NCBI RefSeq assembly: GCF_020080045.1
Contig: NZ_CP083451.1
Span: forward strand, 3,335,001-3,399,000
Direction of reading: 5' to 3'
DNA: 64,000 bases
From: Comamonas odontotermitis
Lineage (GTDB): Bacteria; Pseudomonadota; Gammaproteobacteria; Burkholderiales; Burkholderiaceae_C
Positions 34,540 to 43,989 of the stretch are shown in pieces. The position numbers were made by a program, and so were the translations under genes. Below the pieces are notes generated by a model. The model did no database searches and was not told the DNA's origin. It worked only from the letters and a program-made list of their open reading frames with translations. Every line of letters starts with the position of its first letter. Within the stretch, counting starts at the first letter, position 1.

Positions 34540-34638
34540 GTTTCTGGCAAATCCGGCCTGCAGCGCATGCGGGCCAAGGACAGCCACCTTGTTTTCAGTA
34601 GCAGAGCGAACGGCAGGTTTGAGTGCCCGCCGCTTATA

Positions 34639-34667
34639 AAAAGAGAAGGCTTTTGGCCTTCTCTTTT
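34639..34667. terminator. bidirectional terminator between usp and matB
   Basis: AAAAGAGAAGGC (34639-34650) and GCCTTCTCTTTT (34656-34667) form a perfect 12-bp stem with a 5-base loop and T-rich ends in both directions. It closes the usp gene and the malonate operon. Confidence 0.9.
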
Positions 34668-34723
34668 GCTTTACGGCCTCCAGCCCCCCTGGTTCATGGA
34701 TTGGCTTGAAGGCGCCAAGAGCT

Positions 34724-36280
34724 TCAACCCTTGAACAGGTCCTGGTATTGCGCCCGCAGCAGATTCTTTTGCACCTTGCCCATGGTGTTGCGCGGCAACT
34801 CGTTCACCACAAAGCAGCGCTTGGGAATCTTGAAATTGGCCAGCTGTTTTTTCAGCGTCGCAATGATGCCTTCGGCATCTGCGGCCTGGCCTGGCTTGGC
34901 AATGACCACGGCAACCCCCACTTCGCCAAAGTCAGGGTGCGGTACGCCAACCAGGGCACTTTCGGCCACGCCGGGCAGTTCGTTGATGAAGCCTTCGATC
35001 TCTGCAGGGTAGACGTTGTAGCCGCCCGAGATGATCAAATCCTTGCTGCGGCCCACAATCGTCACGTAGCCGCGCGCGTCCACCTTGCCGACATCACCGG
35101 TCTTGAACCAGGCATCCTTCGTGAACTCTTCGGCGGTCTTCTCCGGCATGCGCCAATAGCCACTGAACACATTGGGGCCTTGTACCTGGATGTTGCCGAT
35201 CTCGCCAGCCGGTAGCGGCTGACCATCATCGCCCTGCACGCGCACGCCCACACCCGGCAGTGGAAAGCCGACGGTGCCGCCCCGGCGCTCGTCCTGCCCG
35301 TCGTAGCGGCTGTCGGCACGGTAGGGGTTGGAGACAAGCATGATGGTTTCGCTCATGCCGTAGCGCTCCAGGATGGTGTGGCCGGTGCGCTCCTGCCATT
35401 CGCGGAAGGTCTCGATCAGGAGCGGCGCGGAGCCGGAAATGAAGAGGCGCATGTTCCGGGTGGCGGCCCTCGTGAGCGTGGGCTCGGCCAGCATGCGTAC
35501 ATACAGGGTGGGAACACCCATGAAGACGGTAGCGCGCTCCATCGCAGCGATCACGGCCTTGGGCTCGAACTTGGAGAACCAGATCATCTTGCTGCCATTG
35601 AGCAGAGCCGCATGGATGGCGACGAACAGGCCGTGCACATGGAAGATCGGCAGTGCATGGATCAGCACGTCACCCTCCTTCCAGCCCCAGTAGTCCTTCA
35701 GCATCACTGCATTGCTCAGCAGGTTGCCGTGGCTCAGCATGGCCCCCTTGCTGCGGCCGGTGGTGCCACTGGTGTACAGAATGGCGGCCATGTCGTCGAC
35801 TTGCCTGACGGCAGGCTCATGCGTATCGGCACAGTGCACAGCACGCTCCAGCAAGGTGCCGCTGCGGTCATCGCCCAACGTGAAAACGCTTTGTGTGCCG
35901 CACTGGAAGGCGATTTTGGACACCCAGCCAAAGTTCTGCGGCGAGCACACCACCACGGCTGGTTCCGCATTGGTGATGAAATATTCGATCTCGGCACTTT
36001 GGTAGGCGGTGTTCAGCGGCAGGAAAACGTAGCCTGCTCGCAGGGTGGCCAGGTACAGCGCCATGGCTTCCACCGATTTCTCGACCTGTACCGCCACGCG
36101 GCTGCCTGCGGGTATCTTCAGGCTGCCCAGCAGATTGGCAATGCGGGCACTCATGCGGTCCAGATCACGCCAGCTGTAGTTCAGCGGCTCACCGCTGGCC
36201 GATGTGGTCTCCACGGCGATGGCATCCAGGTCTTTGGGAAAGGCTGCGCGCAGCGCGCAAAACAGGTTGTCGTTTTTCAT
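34724..36280 (-). CDS. matB: malonyl-CoA synthetase
   Basis: This 518-residue acyl-adenylate-forming ligase activates malonate to malonyl-CoA. It has the P-loop-like ILYTSGTTGRSKGAMLSHGN, the substrate region ALPIFHVHGLFVAIHAALLNGS typical of MatB, the RYGMSETIMLVSNPY motif, GWFKTGD-like AWFKTGDVG and the C-terminal catalytic Lys in NTMGKVQKN. The same operon encodes malonyl-CoA decarboxylase, so malonate is converted to acetyl-CoA in two steps. It is the last gene before the shared terminator. Confidence 0.93.
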   Translation of the reverse strand: MKNDNLFCALRAAFPKDLDAIAVETTSASGEPLNYSWRDLDRMSARIANLLGSLKIPAGSRVAVQVEKSVEAMALYLATLRAGYVFLPLNTAYQSAEIEYFITNAEPAVVVCSPQNFGWVSKIAFQCGTQSVFTLGDDRSGTLLERAVHCADTHEPAVRQVDDMAAILYTSGTTGRSKGAMLSHGNLLSNAVMLKDYWGWKEGDVLIHALPIFHVHGLFVAIHAALLNGSKMIWFSKFEPKAVIAAMERATVFMGVPTLYVRMLAEPTLTRAATRNMRLFISGSAPLLIETFREWQERTGHTILERYGMSETIMLVSNPYRADSRYDGQDERRGGTVGFPLPGVGVRVQGDDGQPLPAGEIGNIQVQGPNVFSGYWRMPEKTAEEFTKDAWFKTGDVGKVDARGYVTIVGRSKDLIISGGYNVYPAEIEGFINELPGVAESALVGVPHPDFGEVGVAVVIAKPGQAADAEGIIATLKKQLANFKIPKRCFVVNELPRNTMGKVQKNLLRAQYQDLFKG

Positions 36281-36325
36281 GTCTGTCTCTGGTTGGTTAG
36301 GTCCTGGGCGTCTTGGCAGGCGCCT

Positions 36326-37117
36326 TCAGAATTGGGGAGCCCGCTTGGCCACAAAGGCTGCAATGCCTTCGCGGTGTTCGGCAGAATCGGCATAAGCGTA
36401 TGGCTGCGCCAGAGTGGGGGCCGCCATGTCGCCTGCCGTCAGCGCACGCAGGGTTTGTTTGTTGAGCCTTGCCGCCTGGGGAGCCAGACTCGCCACGCGC
36501 GCCGCAGTTTCGGCAACGTGCGCGGCCAGCAGGTCAGGTTCCATGCAGCGGCTGACAAACCCGGCGGCCTGCATCTGGTCTGCGCCAAACACCGCAGCTT
36601 CGAGCAGCATCTGCCGGGCTTTCATGGCGCCCACCTGGCTGGCTACCAGCGCAGCTTCCTTGGGTGCCATCGGAAAACCCAGCTTGGCAATGGGCGCGCC
36701 AAACTTGGCATTGGTGGCGGCAATACGGATGTCGCAGCAACTGGCAATCTCCACCCCGGCGCCCATGCAGGCGCCACGGATGACCGCGATGACGGGGATG
36801 TCACAACGGAGCATGGCATCCAGGCCTGTCCAGACTTCGCCTTCGTGAAAAGCAGCCAGGGTGTCAGGGGCGAAGCGAAAGCGCTCGTACTCCGAGATAT
36901 CGCCACCGGCGCAGAACGCATCCCCTTCACCTTCAATCACGATGCAGCGCACATCCGGATTGCTCTGCAAGCTCTCAAAAACAGAGCGTAGCGCCCGCCA
37001 CATGTCGCGCGACATGGCATTGAGCTTGCCCGGGTGGCTGAGCACCACGCGCACGATATGCGCATGGACCCGGCCATCCGCCGCCACCCACGCCTCCTGC
37101 CTGATCTGACCTGCCAT
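36326..37117 (-). CDS. enoyl-CoA hydratase/isomerase family protein
   Basis: This 263-residue crotonase-fold protein has the CoA and oxyanion motifs: HPGKLNAMSRDMWRAL near residues 30-45, GEGDAFCAGGDISEYERF, and IRGACMGAGVEIASCCDIRIA. The catalytic glutamates of true enoyl-CoA hydratases are not clearly conserved, so the reaction is uncertain. The gene sits inside the malonate operon between the Bug protein gene and matB. It may act on malonyl- or methylmalonyl-type CoA esters, but this is inference from position only. ATG 37117 is preferred to the longer frame. Confidence 0.83.
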   Translation of the reverse strand: MAGQIRQEAWVAADGRVHAHIVRVVLSHPGKLNAMSRDMWRALRSVFESLQSNPDVRCIVIEGEGDAFCAGGDISEYERFRFAPDTLAAFHEGEVWTGLDAMLRCDIPVIAVIRGACMGAGVEIASCCDIRIAATNAKFGAPIAKLGFPMAPKEAALVASQVGAMKARQMLLEAAVFGADQMQAAGFVSRCMEPDLLAAHVAETAARVASLAPQAARLNKQTLRALTAGDMAAPTLAQPYAYADSAEHREGIAAFVAKRAPQF

Positions 37118-37244
37118 CACCCCACTCCCATGTGATTCGATTCCTGCATCCGTCAATGGCTGGCCAGCTTCGCAGGCGGAATGTCTTCCAGGCCTGCGCC
37201 TTGCATTTTCACCATCGGTTGATGAAGAAACGGAATGCATGCCT

Positions 37245-38267
37245 TTATTCGATCTTGGCACCCGAGGCCTTGACCACCGCCGCCCAGCGCTTGACCTCGT
37301 CGTTCACAAAGGCGGCAAACTGCGGCTGCGTCATGCTGCCATAGTCCGCCCCATTTTTCGCCCAGACCGCCTTGATTTCTTCGGAAGCCCCCATTCGCCT
37401 GACCTCCTCCACCATGCGCGCCTGCACCTCGGGTGCCGTTCCCTTGACGGCCCACAGGCCGTACCAGGTGGTGACGTTGTAGTCGGGCAGCCCCACTTCG
37501 GCAGCACAGGGCACATCAGGCAGTGAGGGGTTGCGCTTGTCACCGGCCACCATCAGGCATTTGATGCGGCCCGCAGCAATGTGCGCCGCCGATGAGCCCA
37601 AGCCGTCAAACAGCATGTCCACATTGCCCGCTATCAAATCCTGCAGTGCCGGCCCCGCACCCTTGTAGGGCACATGCAGGATATCGGTCTTGCTCTGTAT
37701 CTTGAACAACTCGCCTGCCAGATGGTGGCTGGAGCCTGCCCCCGCAGATGCGAATGTCATCTTGCCGGGGTTGGCCTTGAGCTGGGCCAGCAGCTCCTGC
37801 ATGTTCTTGATAGGCAGTTTCTTGGGGTTGATGACCAGCACCTGCGGCACTGTCGCGAGCAGCGCCAGCGGCACCAGATCCTTCTGGATGTCGTAATCGA
37901 GCTTGGGATAGACCGAGGGTGCGATCACGTGGTGCGTGCCGCCCATGAAGAAGGTATAGCCATCGTGCGGCTGGCGCGCCGCGTAGCTGGCGCCCAGGGT
38001 TCCACCCGCGCCGCCCTTGTTGTCGATCACGAGGGTTTTGCCGGTGGTCTTGGAGAACTGCGAGGACAGCGGGCGCGCGAACGCGTCCGTACCGCCGCCC
38101 GCAGGAAAGGGCACCACCCAGGTCACCGGTTTGCTTGGCCAGTCCTTGGCAGATTCCGCCATGGCCCATAGCGGTAGACCGCCCGCCGCCATGCCTGCTG
38201 CCATCTGGCCCAGGAAATGCCGGCGCGGCAAGGGGTGGAAAGAAATTCCAGGATTGCGCTTGCTCAT
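37245..38267 (-). CDS. Bug/TctC family periplasmic solute-binding protein
   Basis: This 340-residue extracytoplasmic receptor belongs to the tripartite tricarboxylate transporter class. The N terminus has a twin-arginine-like PRRHFLGQMAAGMAAGG signal. Family motifs follow: WPSKPVTWVVPFPAGGGTDAFARPLSSQ, VIDNKGGAGGTLGASYAARQPHDGYTF, then SAGAGSSHHLAGELFK and VPYKGAGPALQDLIAG. Bug proteins bind carboxylates, and the operon suggests malonate. No TctA/TctB membrane genes are present, so it either shares a transporter encoded elsewhere or acts as a sensor. Confidence 0.9.
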   Translation of the reverse strand: MSKRNPGISFHPLPRRHFLGQMAAGMAAGGLPLWAMAESAKDWPSKPVTWVVPFPAGGGTDAFARPLSSQFSKTTGKTLVIDNKGGAGGTLGASYAARQPHDGYTFFMGGTHHVIAPSVYPKLDYDIQKDLVPLALLATVPQVLVINPKKLPIKNMQELLAQLKANPGKMTFASAGAGSSHHLAGELFKIQSKTDILHVPYKGAGPALQDLIAGNVDMLFDGLGSSAAHIAAGRIKCLMVAGDKRNPSLPDVPCAAEVGLPDYNVTTWYGLWAVKGTAPEVQARMVEEVRRMGASEEIKAVWAKNGADYGSMTQPQFAAFVNDEVKRWAAVVKASGAKIE

Positions 38268-38445
38268 GTTTGTCTCCTTGCTATTTTTTGCTGCCGCGGG
38301 GTGGAACCTGTTCCGGCTCTCTGCTGCAGCCTGTCTCCTGCACTACCAAACCGGCCCGGCAGACGGATGGGCCAGCGTCGATGCTCCTTCTTCACTGCCG
38401 TAGGGCGGCAAATTGCAACCAATCACTCGTCAATAAGAGCTGCAG

Positions 38446-38505
38446 GCGCCTGTCGCTATTGGTTTTCAAGGTCTTTTCCATCGAAAACCGAATAAAGACA
38501 GGCGC
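38446..38505 (-). other. 60-nt intercistronic hairpin between matA and the Bug gene
   Basis: GCGCCTGTC (38446-38454) pairs with GACAGGCGC (38497-38505), and inside it GGTTTTC (38461-38467) pairs with GAAAACC (38483-38489). Both arms carry ATAGC/GCTATT-like repeat sequence. It lies in the 265-base gap of the minus-strand malonate operon and could be an attenuator, an RNA-stability element or a small repeat. No gene is seen in the gap. Confidence 0.6.
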
Positions 38506-38532
38506 AACCAGCTATTGTTTCTGAAGGCCTGC

Positions 38533-40023
38533 TCAAACCTTGGCCTGCGATTCAATCGCCGATGACACCGGCACCTTGCCCTGGGCTAGCAGGCTGCGGT
38601 GTTTGTCCAGGCGCTTCAAGTCATACAGGTAGTTCACCATCAACCCGTAGGATTGCTTGACGCCCTTGGCAGAAGGGTCGCCCGCCCAGTTGAGCCGCTC
38701 CACCCGCGCGCCATTGCCCAGATGGAAACGCGCCACAGGGTCCACAGGCCGGCCCTGCACCAGGGTCTTGCCCAGGTAGACGGCGGCGGCATGGGTCAGC
38801 AGCTTGGCCTGTACGCTGTCGGCGGCAAGCTCGGTGGGCTTGTCATACATGGCCAGCCATTGCGCGCCATCCATGGTCTTGTTGCCCAGTTCCTTGGCGA
38901 GGTCCGCACGCAGGCGCTTGTCAGCGCCTTCCCAGACGGCATCTGCATGCTTGCCCAGCCAGTGGCGAAAGCCCGGAATGGGCGACAGGGTGGCAAAGGT
39001 GCGCAGCTTGGGAAACTCCTGCAGCAATTGCTCCACCACGTTCTTGATCAGGGAATCGCCAAAGCTCACGCCGCGCAATCCTGTCTGTGTATTGCTGATG
39101 GAATAGAAGATAGCCGTGCTTGCCTTGGTCAGATCAGCTGCGGCGGCCGCTTCATCGAGCAGGGGCGTGATGGAATCGGACATCTTGCCGACCAGCGCCA
39201 CCTCCACAAAGATCAGCGGCTCGCCCGGCAGACGGGGGTGAAAGAAGCCATAGCAGCGACGGTCACTGTCGAGCCGGTTTTTCAGATCGGCCCAGCTGCG
39301 GATGTCGTGCACGGCTTCGTATTTGATGAGTTTTTCCAGCAGCGACGCAGGCGAATCCCAGTTGAGGCTGCGCATTTCCAGAAACGCCACGTCAAACCAG
39401 GTGGAGAACAGGTACTCCAGATCGGCATCGAGCGTACCGAGCCACTCCTCGGTCTTGAGCAGCGGCAGCAGATCGGCACGCAGATCCAGCAAAAAACGCA
39501 TGCCTTGGGGCGGTACGGCAAAGCGCTGCAGCAGACGCATGCGCGGGGTCTGCAAGGCGCGGCGCAAGTGCTTTTCGGCAGCGCCCATGCCAGAGGTGCC
39601 CAGCGCATCCTCATAACGCTGGCGCGCCTGCTGGATCTTGGCCACATCGGGCACGAACTGATCGCACAGCAGGCGCCACAGATCCTGCCGCTCTGCGGGT
39701 GCCGCACCGGCATACCACTGCATCACCTGCTCGGCCAGGCGTCCGCCCTCCACATCGCTCACCTCGCTGGCAGCCGCCCCCTGCAAGTCAGCCAGTACAC
39801 GGCGCAGCTCGCGCGGGGACAAGGCCTCGGCGCCACGGCGCAAGGTGGCCTTGAGGCGCTCGGTCGTGTTGCGCTCCCCTTCAGGTACATCGTTGCCCAA
39901 CTCGGCAGGAATGCCAACCGAGCGCAACCAGGCCGCGCTTTTTTGCAACCAGCCGGAGGCCATCGACCCGATATCGGTGGCAGCGCTTGCTGCGGTTTCG
40001 TTGGATTCAGAGGTCTTGGTCAT
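38533..40023 (-). CDS. matA: malonyl-CoA decarboxylase
   Basis: This 496-residue enzyme decarboxylates malonyl-CoA to acetyl-CoA. It contains the family's helical N-terminal domain (TERLKATLRRGAEALSPRELRRVLADLQ) and the C-terminal GNAT-like domain, with HPRLPGEPLIFVEVAL, the SISNTQTGLRGVSFGDSLIK region, SPIPGFRHWL and the C-terminal VARFHLGNGARVERLNW that carries the catalytic His. ATG 40023 overlaps the stop of the GntR gene (ATGA). Pairing with matB identifies the malonate pathway. Confidence 0.93.
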   Translation of the reverse strand: MTKTSESNETAASAATDIGSMASGWLQKSAAWLRSVGIPAELGNDVPEGERNTTERLKATLRRGAEALSPRELRRVLADLQGAAASEVSDVEGGRLAEQVMQWYAGAAPAERQDLWRLLCDQFVPDVAKIQQARQRYEDALGTSGMGAAEKHLRRALQTPRMRLLQRFAVPPQGMRFLLDLRADLLPLLKTEEWLGTLDADLEYLFSTWFDVAFLEMRSLNWDSPASLLEKLIKYEAVHDIRSWADLKNRLDSDRRCYGFFHPRLPGEPLIFVEVALVGKMSDSITPLLDEAAAAADLTKASTAIFYSISNTQTGLRGVSFGDSLIKNVVEQLLQEFPKLRTFATLSPIPGFRHWLGKHADAVWEGADKRLRADLAKELGNKTMDGAQWLAMYDKPTELAADSVQAKLLTHAAAVYLGKTLVQGRPVDPVARFHLGNGARVERLNWAGDPSAKGVKQSYGLMVNYLYDLKRLDKHRSLLAQGKVPVSSAIESQAKV

Positions 40024-40688
40024 AAGGCGATTCTCGACAGGGACAAGGTGGTCATGCGCTGCAAAGCCTTGCGCTGCTGCAGCAAATGGTGGCGCATGGC
40101 TTGCTCGGCAGCATCTGGCTTGCCCGCCACCATGGCTTCGTAAATGTTCAGGTGCTCCTGCAGGCTGCCCGCCAGGCGGCCGGGCGCACTCAGTTGCTGC
40201 AGACGCGCCAGCCGCAGGATGCGACGCAGATCGGCAATGGTCTGCGCCAGCCAACGGTTATCGGCCAACGTGATGAAGGCTTCATGAATCTGGTGGTTCA
40301 TGCGGTAATAACCCGCAATATCGCCCGATTGGGCGCAATGCGTGAGCTGCTCGTGCATCACGTCGAGCACGGCGCGGTCGGCGGCGCTCAGCTTGTGGGT
40401 GGCTTCGAACGCCGCCCGTCCTTCGAGCAGAGCAATCACCGGAAAGATGTCATCCAGGTCACGGTCGGTGATCTTCTCGACAAAGCAGCCCCGGCGCGGC
40501 TCGTGGCGAAGCAGCCCCTCCGAGACCAGCAGCTTGAGCGCCTCGCGCAGCGGCGTGCGCGATACTTCCAGTTGATCGCACAGGGCCTTCTCATCCAGCA
40601 ATTCGCCGGGCTCCAGCTCGCCCGCAAAAATGAGGTCGCGGACCTGGGTGGCGACGGTGTCATGCAAGGGTTGCGCGGCTGTGGCCAT
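40020..40688 (-). CDS. GntR/FadR family regulator of the malonate operon (MatR-like)
   Basis: This 222-residue regulator has an N-terminal winged helix-turn-helix (LEPGELLDEKALCDQLEVSRTPLREALKLLVSEGLL) and a C-terminal FCD ligand domain. Metal-binding-type residues are in HQIHEAF and EHLNIYEAM. It is first in the malonate operon and translationally coupled to matA, so it very likely responds to malonate or malonyl-CoA, like MatR of rhizobia. That ligand is inference. Confidence 0.88.
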   Translation of the reverse strand: MATAAQPLHDTVATQVRDLIFAGELEPGELLDEKALCDQLEVSRTPLREALKLLVSEGLLRHEPRRGCFVEKITDRDLDDIFPVIALLEGRAAFEATHKLSAADRAVLDVMHEQLTHCAQSGDIAGYYRMNHQIHEAFITLADNRWLAQTIADLRRILRLARLQQLSAPGRLAGSLQEHLNIYEAMVAGKPDAAEQAMRHHLLQQRKALQRMTTLSLSRIAL

Positions 40689-40796
40689 TCACGTGCTTCC
40701 TCAAGACAATGAAGAATCCGCAGTTGCAGGAAACGCTGTCCAGCCATGCGAGCGATATGCACAGGCATGTCGAACTCAGTAACCATTGCGTGCGGC

Positions 40797-40824
40797 TGCT
40801 GTAATTATGGAAAATAACACAGCA
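40797..40824. promoter_or_regulatory. imperfect inverted repeat upstream of the malonate operon
   Basis: TGCTGT-(A)ATTAT and ATAA-C-ACAGCA form an imperfect dyad about 110 bases upstream of the gntR start, in AT-rich DNA. It is a candidate operator for the GntR protein. No other copy was seen. Confidence 0.35.
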
Positions 40825-40916
40825 TTTCGCATTGCGTATTTACACCAAGTCCGCTCTGTTACCGTTGCCTGACACCCCCTGCCCGCAGCTTGCCTCAAGC
40901 CTCGAAATGACCCGGC

Positions 40917-40943
40917 AATAAAAAAGCAGGCACAAAGGCCTGC
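40917..40943 (-). terminator. terminator of the amino-acid binding protein gene
   Basis: On the minus strand GCAGGC-ctttgt-GCCTGC (40943-40926) is followed at once by TTTTTTATT. It closes the gene that ends at 40965. Confidence 0.88.
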
Positions 40944-40964
40944 CTGGTGTGGAGCGGTAGAGGA

Positions 40965-41744
40965 TCAGTCCTTGCCGTACGGATCAAAGTCAAAGTACTT
41001 GTCGGCAATCTTCTTGTAAGTGCCGTTGGTGCGGATCGCGGCGATCGCATCGTTCAGCTCCTTCTTCAGCTCCGGCTGGCCCTTGCGCAAGGCAATGCTG
41101 GCACCTTCACCAAAAATCTTCTTGTCGACCAGCGTGTCGCTGACGAATTCGAATTTCTGGCCTTCCGGCTTCTTCAGGAAACCATAGGCGATTTCAACGC
41201 TGTCAGCCACGGAACCATCGAGGCGGCCCGAATTGATGTCCAGGTAGACGGGGTCGCGGCCAGGGTAGGACACCACATCGGCACCTGCGGGCTTCAGATA
41301 GGCCAGCGCCCATTTTTCCTGAATGCTGGCCTTGAGCACGCCAATCTTCTTGCCCTTGAGCGATTCGGGGCCGGTGTACTTGAAGCCCTTGGGCATCACG
41401 ACACGGGCGCCGGTGTGGTAGTACTTATTGGTGAAATCCACCACGCGGGCACGGTCTTCGGTCTTGGCCATGGAGCTGATGATCACGTCGTACTTCTTGG
41501 CCTGCAGTCCGGGAATCATGCCGTCCCACACCTGCTCGACAAACACGCACTTGCGCTTGATCTGCTCGCACACCGCATTGGCGATATCGATATCGAAACC
41601 TGCGGGCTGGCCCGATGGCAGCTTGTAGGTGAAGGGCTCGTACGACAGATCGACGGCCACCTTCAGGTCCTGCTGGGCAAACGCCTTTGCAGACAGGCCC
41701 ATCAGCGCACAGGCGGCCAGGGTAACAGCCAAAACTTTCTTCAT
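40965..41744 (-). CDS. family 3 amino-acid ABC substrate-binding protein
   Basis: This 259-residue periplasmic protein has a signal peptide MKKVLAVTLAACALMGLSAKAFAQ. The binding-domain motifs are SYEPFTYKLPSGQPAGFDIDIANAVCEQI, DGMIPGLQAKKYDVIISSM, DFTNKYY and the C-terminal AIRTNGTYKKIADKYF. It resembles lysine/arginine/ornithine-binding proteins (ArgT/HisJ). No permease or ATPase gene is beside it, and a terminator follows, so it is an orphan that must share a transporter encoded elsewhere. Confidence 0.9.
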   Translation of the reverse strand: MKKVLAVTLAACALMGLSAKAFAQQDLKVAVDLSYEPFTYKLPSGQPAGFDIDIANAVCEQIKRKCVFVEQVWDGMIPGLQAKKYDVIISSMAKTEDRARVVDFTNKYYHTGARVVMPKGFKYTGPESLKGKKIGVLKASIQEKWALAYLKPAGADVVSYPGRDPVYLDINSGRLDGSVADSVEIAYGFLKKPEGQKFEFVSDTLVDKKIFGEGASIALRKGQPELKKELNDAIAAIRTNGTYKKIADKYFDFDPYGKD

Positions 41745-41873
41745 TCCACGACTCCAAGAACTAGACGGATGAGGGAGGCCGTGCCACAGGCGCAGCCATT
41801 GGCGGACGCGTGGCAGCCTTTGTTTGAAACAAACGGTCAGTATAGTGCCGGCCCGGGCCCCGTCAGGGGTTTG

Positions 41874-42695
41874 TCACACGGCTGCCGCAATGGGCTGGCT
41901 GCGGCCGCGGTTCCACAGGAAGAGGCCAAACAGCACCATGGGTACGCACAGCCACTGGCCCATGCTCATGCCCAGCGACAGCAGGCCCAGGAAATCGTCC
42001 GGCTCGCGGAAGTACTCGGCCGTGAAGCGCAGCACACCATACCCCACCATGAAGATGCCTGCCACCTGGCCTTCACCACGCGGCTTGCGCGAGTACCACC
42101 ACAGCAGAATGAACAGCAGCACACCTTCCAGCAGAAACTGGTAGATCTGCGACGGGTGGCGCGGCAGCATGGACCCGCTTTGCGGAAACACCATGGCCCA
42201 GGGCAGCTCGGGGCTGGCAAAGCGGCCCCACAACTCGCCGTTGATGAAGTTGCCGATGCGACCCGATGCCAGCCCCAGTGGGATGCAGGGCGCTACAAAA
42301 TCGGCCACTTGCAGCCAGGGGCGCCCCTTGAGCCGGGCAAACAGCAGCATGGACACGATCACACCGATCAGCCCACCGTGGAAACTCATGCCGCCTTGCC
42401 AGATGGCAAACACTTCCAGCGGATGGCTCAGGTAATAACCCGGTTTGTAGAACAGGCAGTAGCCCAGGCGCCCCCCTGCAATCACACCCAGCACGCCATA
42501 GAACAGAATATCTTCCACGTCCTTGCGCACCCAGCGCGACGGTGTGGTGATCGATGCAAAAGGCTGGTCCTTGAGGCGGCGAATGCCCAGCAGCAGGAAC
42601 AGGCCAAAGGCAACCAGATACGTCAGGCCATACCAATGCACGGCCAGCGGACCGATCTTGATGGCGATGGGATCGAATTGGGGATACATCAGCAT
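41874..42695 (-). CDS. lgt: prolipoprotein diacylglyceryl transferase
   Basis: Lgt transfers diacylglycerol from phosphatidylglycerol to the lipobox cysteine of prolipoproteins. The 273-residue inner-membrane protein has seven hydrophobic segments and the motifs [48 protein letters not shown] with the essential His, and [14 protein letters not shown]. The C-terminal [14 protein letters not shown] also matches. The start at 42695 (MLMYPQFDP) matches family N termini; 42704 is an alternative. Lipoproteins made nearby include BamC and the Ala-rich protein. Confidence 0.96.
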   Translation of the reverse strand: MLMYPQFDPIAIKIGPLAVHWYGLTYLVAFGLFLLLGIRRLKDQPFASITTPSRWVRKDVEDILFYGVLGVIAGGRLGYCLFYKPGYYLSHPLEVFAIWQGGMSFHGGLIGVIVSMLLFARLKGRPWLQVADFVAPCIPLGLASGRIGNFINGELWGRFASPELPWAMVFPQSGSMLPRHPSQIYQFLLEGVLLFILLWWYSRKPRGEGQVAGIFMVGYGVLRFTAEYFREPDDFLGLLSLGMSMGQWLCVPMVLFGLFLWNRGRSQPIAAAV

Positions 42696-43053
42696 GGCAG
42701 GCATTGTGCCGTAGAACCTTGGCCGCCCTGTGAGAACGTGTTTACGATCTCGGCGCAACTGCGTTGGCGCCAGCAGGCGAATTCGGTACAGTGGAATATG
42801 GTCTGCATCCGGGTACCGGCAGGCATCCGCCAGGGCCAGCGCATTCGATTACACAATCAACGGCAATGTTTTGTCGCTTTTATTTTCGCCGTTTTGACAA
42901 TTTTCAATCGTCATTTTCGACGATTTGAATTCATTGAGTTTAATTTTCAATGCAATATGTCAGAAAAGCTTCCTGCGGGCGATATACTGCCCGGGCGAAT
43001 GCAGTCCGGCACTCGCTAGAATCCCTTTTTCCGCCACGAGCGTACACATTGCC
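42696..43053. other. divergent lgt-dapA intergenic region
   Basis: No gene is seen in 358 bases. The left part holds the 19-bp dispersed repeat (42732-42750). The middle is AT-rich, with a TTGACA at 42894-42899 and an inverted repeat AATCGTC-attttc-GACGATT at 42906-42925. A possible -10 TATACT lies at 42984-42989. It must contain the dapA-bamC promoter. Confidence 0.5.
42732..42750 (-). repeat. 19-bp dispersed repeat, copy 2
   Basis: The minus strand reads GAGATCGTAAACACGTTCT, identical to 14076-14094. In both places it lies at a gene edge. Its origin is unknown. Confidence 0.6.
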
Positions 43054-43950
43054 ATGACCTCCACCAGCGTTCCTCTGACCGGTAGTATTGTTGCCCTGAT
43101 CACTCCCATGCAAGCCGATGGCAGCGTGGATTACGGCAGCCTGCGAAAACTGATCGACTGGCATATTGCCGAGGGCACCAATTGCATTGGCGTGGTCGGC
43201 ACCTCCGGGGAATCGCCCACGGTGACCGTGGAAGAGCACATGGAGATCATCCGTGTGGCAGTGGAGCAAGCCGACAAGCGCGTCCCCATCATGGCCGGCT
43301 GCGGCGCCAACTCTACCCATGAAGCCATCACGCTGGCCAAGTATGCCAAGAGTGTGGGCGCTGACAGCCAGCTGCAGGTCGTCCCCTACTACAACAAGCC
43401 TACGCAGGAAGGTCAGTACCAGCATTTCAAGGCCATTGCCGAGGCGGTGGGTGATCTGCCGATCTTCCTGTACAACGTGCCCGGCCGAACCGTCGCCGAC
43501 ATGCAGTACGAGACCGTGCTGCGCCTGGCCGAACTGCCAGGCATTGTCGGCATCAAGGAAGCAACCGGAAACATCGAGCGCGCGCAGTGGCTGATCAAGG
43601 ATGCGCCGGCAAATTTCGGCATCTACTCGGGCGACGACCCGACCGCAGTCGCCCTGATGCTGTGCGGCGGCCACGGCAATGTGAGCGTGACCGCCAACGT
43701 CGCGCCACGACTGATGAGCCAGTTGTGCGAAGCGGCAATTGCCAAGGATGTGCGTCGGGCTATGGAAATTCAGAATAAACTGCTGCCGCTGCACAAGAGC
43801 CTGTTCTTGGAGGCCAATCCCATTCCTGTAAAGTGGGCGGCCAACAAGATGGGGCTGTGTGGCCCAACCCTGCGCCTGCCAATGACTGAGCTCTCACCCA
43901 GCCTGCATGGCACGGTGGAAGCTGCGATGCGTGAAGTCGGCCTGCTGTAA
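43054..43950 (+). CDS. dapA: 4-hydroxy-tetrahydrodipicolinate synthase
   Basis: DapA condenses pyruvate with aspartate semialdehyde in lysine and diaminopimelate synthesis. The 298-residue protein has [34 protein letters not shown], the catalytic Tyr in YYNKPTQEG, and the Schiff-base Lys in [27 protein letters not shown] and the C-terminal [10 protein letters not shown] are as expected. ATG 43054 gives the standard N terminus. It is followed after 39 bases by bamC, the same order as dapA-nlpB in E. coli. Confidence 0.96.
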   Translation: MTSTSVPLTGSIVALITPMQADGSVDYGSLRKLIDWHIAEGTNCIGVVGTSGESPTVTVEEHMEIIRVAVEQADKRVPIMAGCGANSTHEAITLAKYAKSVGADSQLQVVPYYNKPTQEGQYQHFKAIAEAVGDLPIFLYNVPGRTVADMQYETVLRLAELPGIVGIKEATGNIERAQWLIKDAPANFGIYSGDDPTAVALMLCGGHGNVSVTANVAPRLMSQLCEAAIAKDVRRAMEIQNKLLPLHKSLFLEANPIPVKWAANKMGLCGPTLRLPMTELSPSLHGTVEAAMREVGLL

Positions 43951-43989
43951 CAAGGCTTTCCACGCGTTGTCTCTGTTAAGGATTTGAAC

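Noticed and set aside
40947..43019. 690-codon plus-strand open frame opposite the binding-protein gene and lgt
   Set aside because: It is an antisense shadow of two well-supported genes (family 3 binding protein, lgt) in GC-rich DNA; its translation is His/Gln/Arg-rich without domains.
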